Assembly (NCBI GenBank): GCA_023249795.1 | Contig: JAHFBU010000139.1 | Coordinates: 1 to 5,203, forward strand | Source: Syntrophaceae bacterium | GTDB lineage: Bacteria; Desulfobacterota; Syntrophia; Syntrophales; UBA5619 | DNA: 5,203 nt | Reading direction: 5' to 3' | Part shown: positions 4,686 through 5,203 of the stretch, piece after piece | Position numbering within the stretch: position 1 is the stretch's first letter | Layout of the letters: every line of letters starts with the position of its first letter | Notes under the pieces: generated by a model | Database searches by the model: none | Told to the model about the DNA's origin: nothing | What the model saw: only the letters and a program-made list of their open reading frames with translations | Position numbers and translations under genes: made by a program

Positions 4686-5203
4686 TTATGATTCCCACTT
4701 CCGGAAAATCAGGCAGCTGTTCACATCGCCGAAGCCGAAGCCGGCTTTGGCCACAACCTTCAGTTCCGGAAAAACGACGGCGGAATGCGGGACCCTGCCC
4801 GCAAAAGGAACAATCTCCGGATGGAGATCCTCGCAATTGAGCGACGGGTGGACAAATCCGTCCCGCAGCTGTAACACGACGGCCACGCATTCGATCGCGC
4901 CCGCCGCTCCCAAACCATGACCTATCATCGACTTGGTTGAGTTGATCCAGGGAAAATCTTCCGGACCCCGCTCCAGCGCGACCGACCAGTTCCGGACCTC
5001 CATCGGATCGGCGAAAGTCGCCGTCAGGTGTCCGTTGATCGCATCGATCTCGCGGGGAGAGATTCCCGCGTCGGCCACGGCGCCGCGGATGCACCGCTTT
5101 ACGCCCTCCGGATTTGGCGCGGTCATGGTACCCCCCATCCGGTGGCCGCCGCAATTGACCATGCAGCCCAGCACCTCGGCGTAGATCCGCGCTCCGCGCG
5201 TCA
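4686..5203 (-). CDS. Beta-ketoacyl-ACP synthase (FabF/KAS-like), C-terminal part; 5' end outside window
   Basis: These are the last 171 residues of a condensing enzyme that performs decarboxylative Claisen condensation of malonyl-ACP with an acyl chain. The frame is open to the right edge and begins with RGARIYAEVLGC, the block at the start of the C-terminal thiolase-like domain, so the apparent GTG start at 5174 is internal. The two catalytic histidines are present: NGHLTAT (His codon 5028-5030) and KSMIGH (His codon 4917-4919, Lys five residues before it). The 37-residue distance between them equals FabF His303-His340. GFGFGDVNSCLIF near the end matches the GFGGxNxxLVF strand. The first motif is unusual, because housekeeping enzymes read NxHGT where this has NGHLTATFADP. 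From memory, similar variants occur in aryl-polyene/flexirubin-type ketosynthases. The active-site cysteine lies outside the window, so I cannot tell a true ketosynthase from a chain-length-factor partner. The stop is TAA, 37 bp before the ACP start. Confidence 0.92.
   Translation of the reverse strand, partial: TRGARIYAEVLGCMVNCGGHRMGGTMTAPNPEGVKRCIRGAVADAGISPREIDAINGHLTATFADPMEVRNWSVALERGPEDFPWINSTKSMIGHGLGAAGAIECVAVVLQLRDGFVHPSLNCEDLHPEIVPFAGRVPHSAVVFPELKVVAKAGFGFGDVNSCLIFRKWES

Overview
The window looks like a piece of a GC-rich, Gram-negative, probably anaerobic bacterial chromosome. An anaerobe of the former Deltaproteobacteria (for example a Syntrophales-like lineage) is my best guess. 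It rests on the style of the Pol I tail, an iron-sulfur flavoprotein, a cyclic-nucleotide-binding/GGDEF protein and a lipid/polyene-type cassette. No marker gene here fixes the taxonomy.

Left block, plus strand (1-1215): the C-terminal part of DNA polymerase I (polA) is followed after 9 bp by a complete endonuclease IV (nfo). Both act in base-excision repair: Nfo nicks abasic sites and Pol I fills in. The polA frame carries an in-frame amber codon (TAG, 85-87) where Pol I proteins have a near-invariant Glu. The codons on both sides encode well-conserved Pol I sequence, and the part after the stop holds the catalytic VHDE motif.

Middle block, minus strand (1270-2980): a promoter with a perfect TTGACA box and a 17-nt spacer containing (GA)5 precedes an iron-sulfur flavoprotein/NADPH-dependent FMN reductase-like gene. 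After a 73-bp gap comes a diguanylate cyclase with an N-terminal cyclic-nucleotide-binding-like domain. The two may be co-transcribed. The cyclase converges on nfo, and no convincing terminator is visible in the 54 bp between them.

Right block, minus strand (3015-5203): a compact set transcribed leftwards contains the C-terminal part of a beta-ketoacyl-ACP synthase, an unusual ACP (Ser41 in an NSAR context), a PlsC-type acyltransferase and an AcpS-like phosphopantetheinyl transferase. Spacing is 37 bp, 7 bp and then an overlap. Together these could load a dedicated ACP, condense acyl or aryl-acyl chains on it and transfer the product to a lipid acceptor. The combination resembles the cores of aryl-polyene/flexirubin/dialkylresorcinol-type clusters. 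The rest of the cluster would lie beyond the right edge, so the product class is inferred.

There is no gene-free stretch over 300 bp. I saw no tRNA, rRNA, CRISPR array, insertion sequence or riboswitch. I do not see strong evidence for an entirely new system. The most notable items are the polA amber codon and the acyl/polyene-type cassette cut by the right edge.
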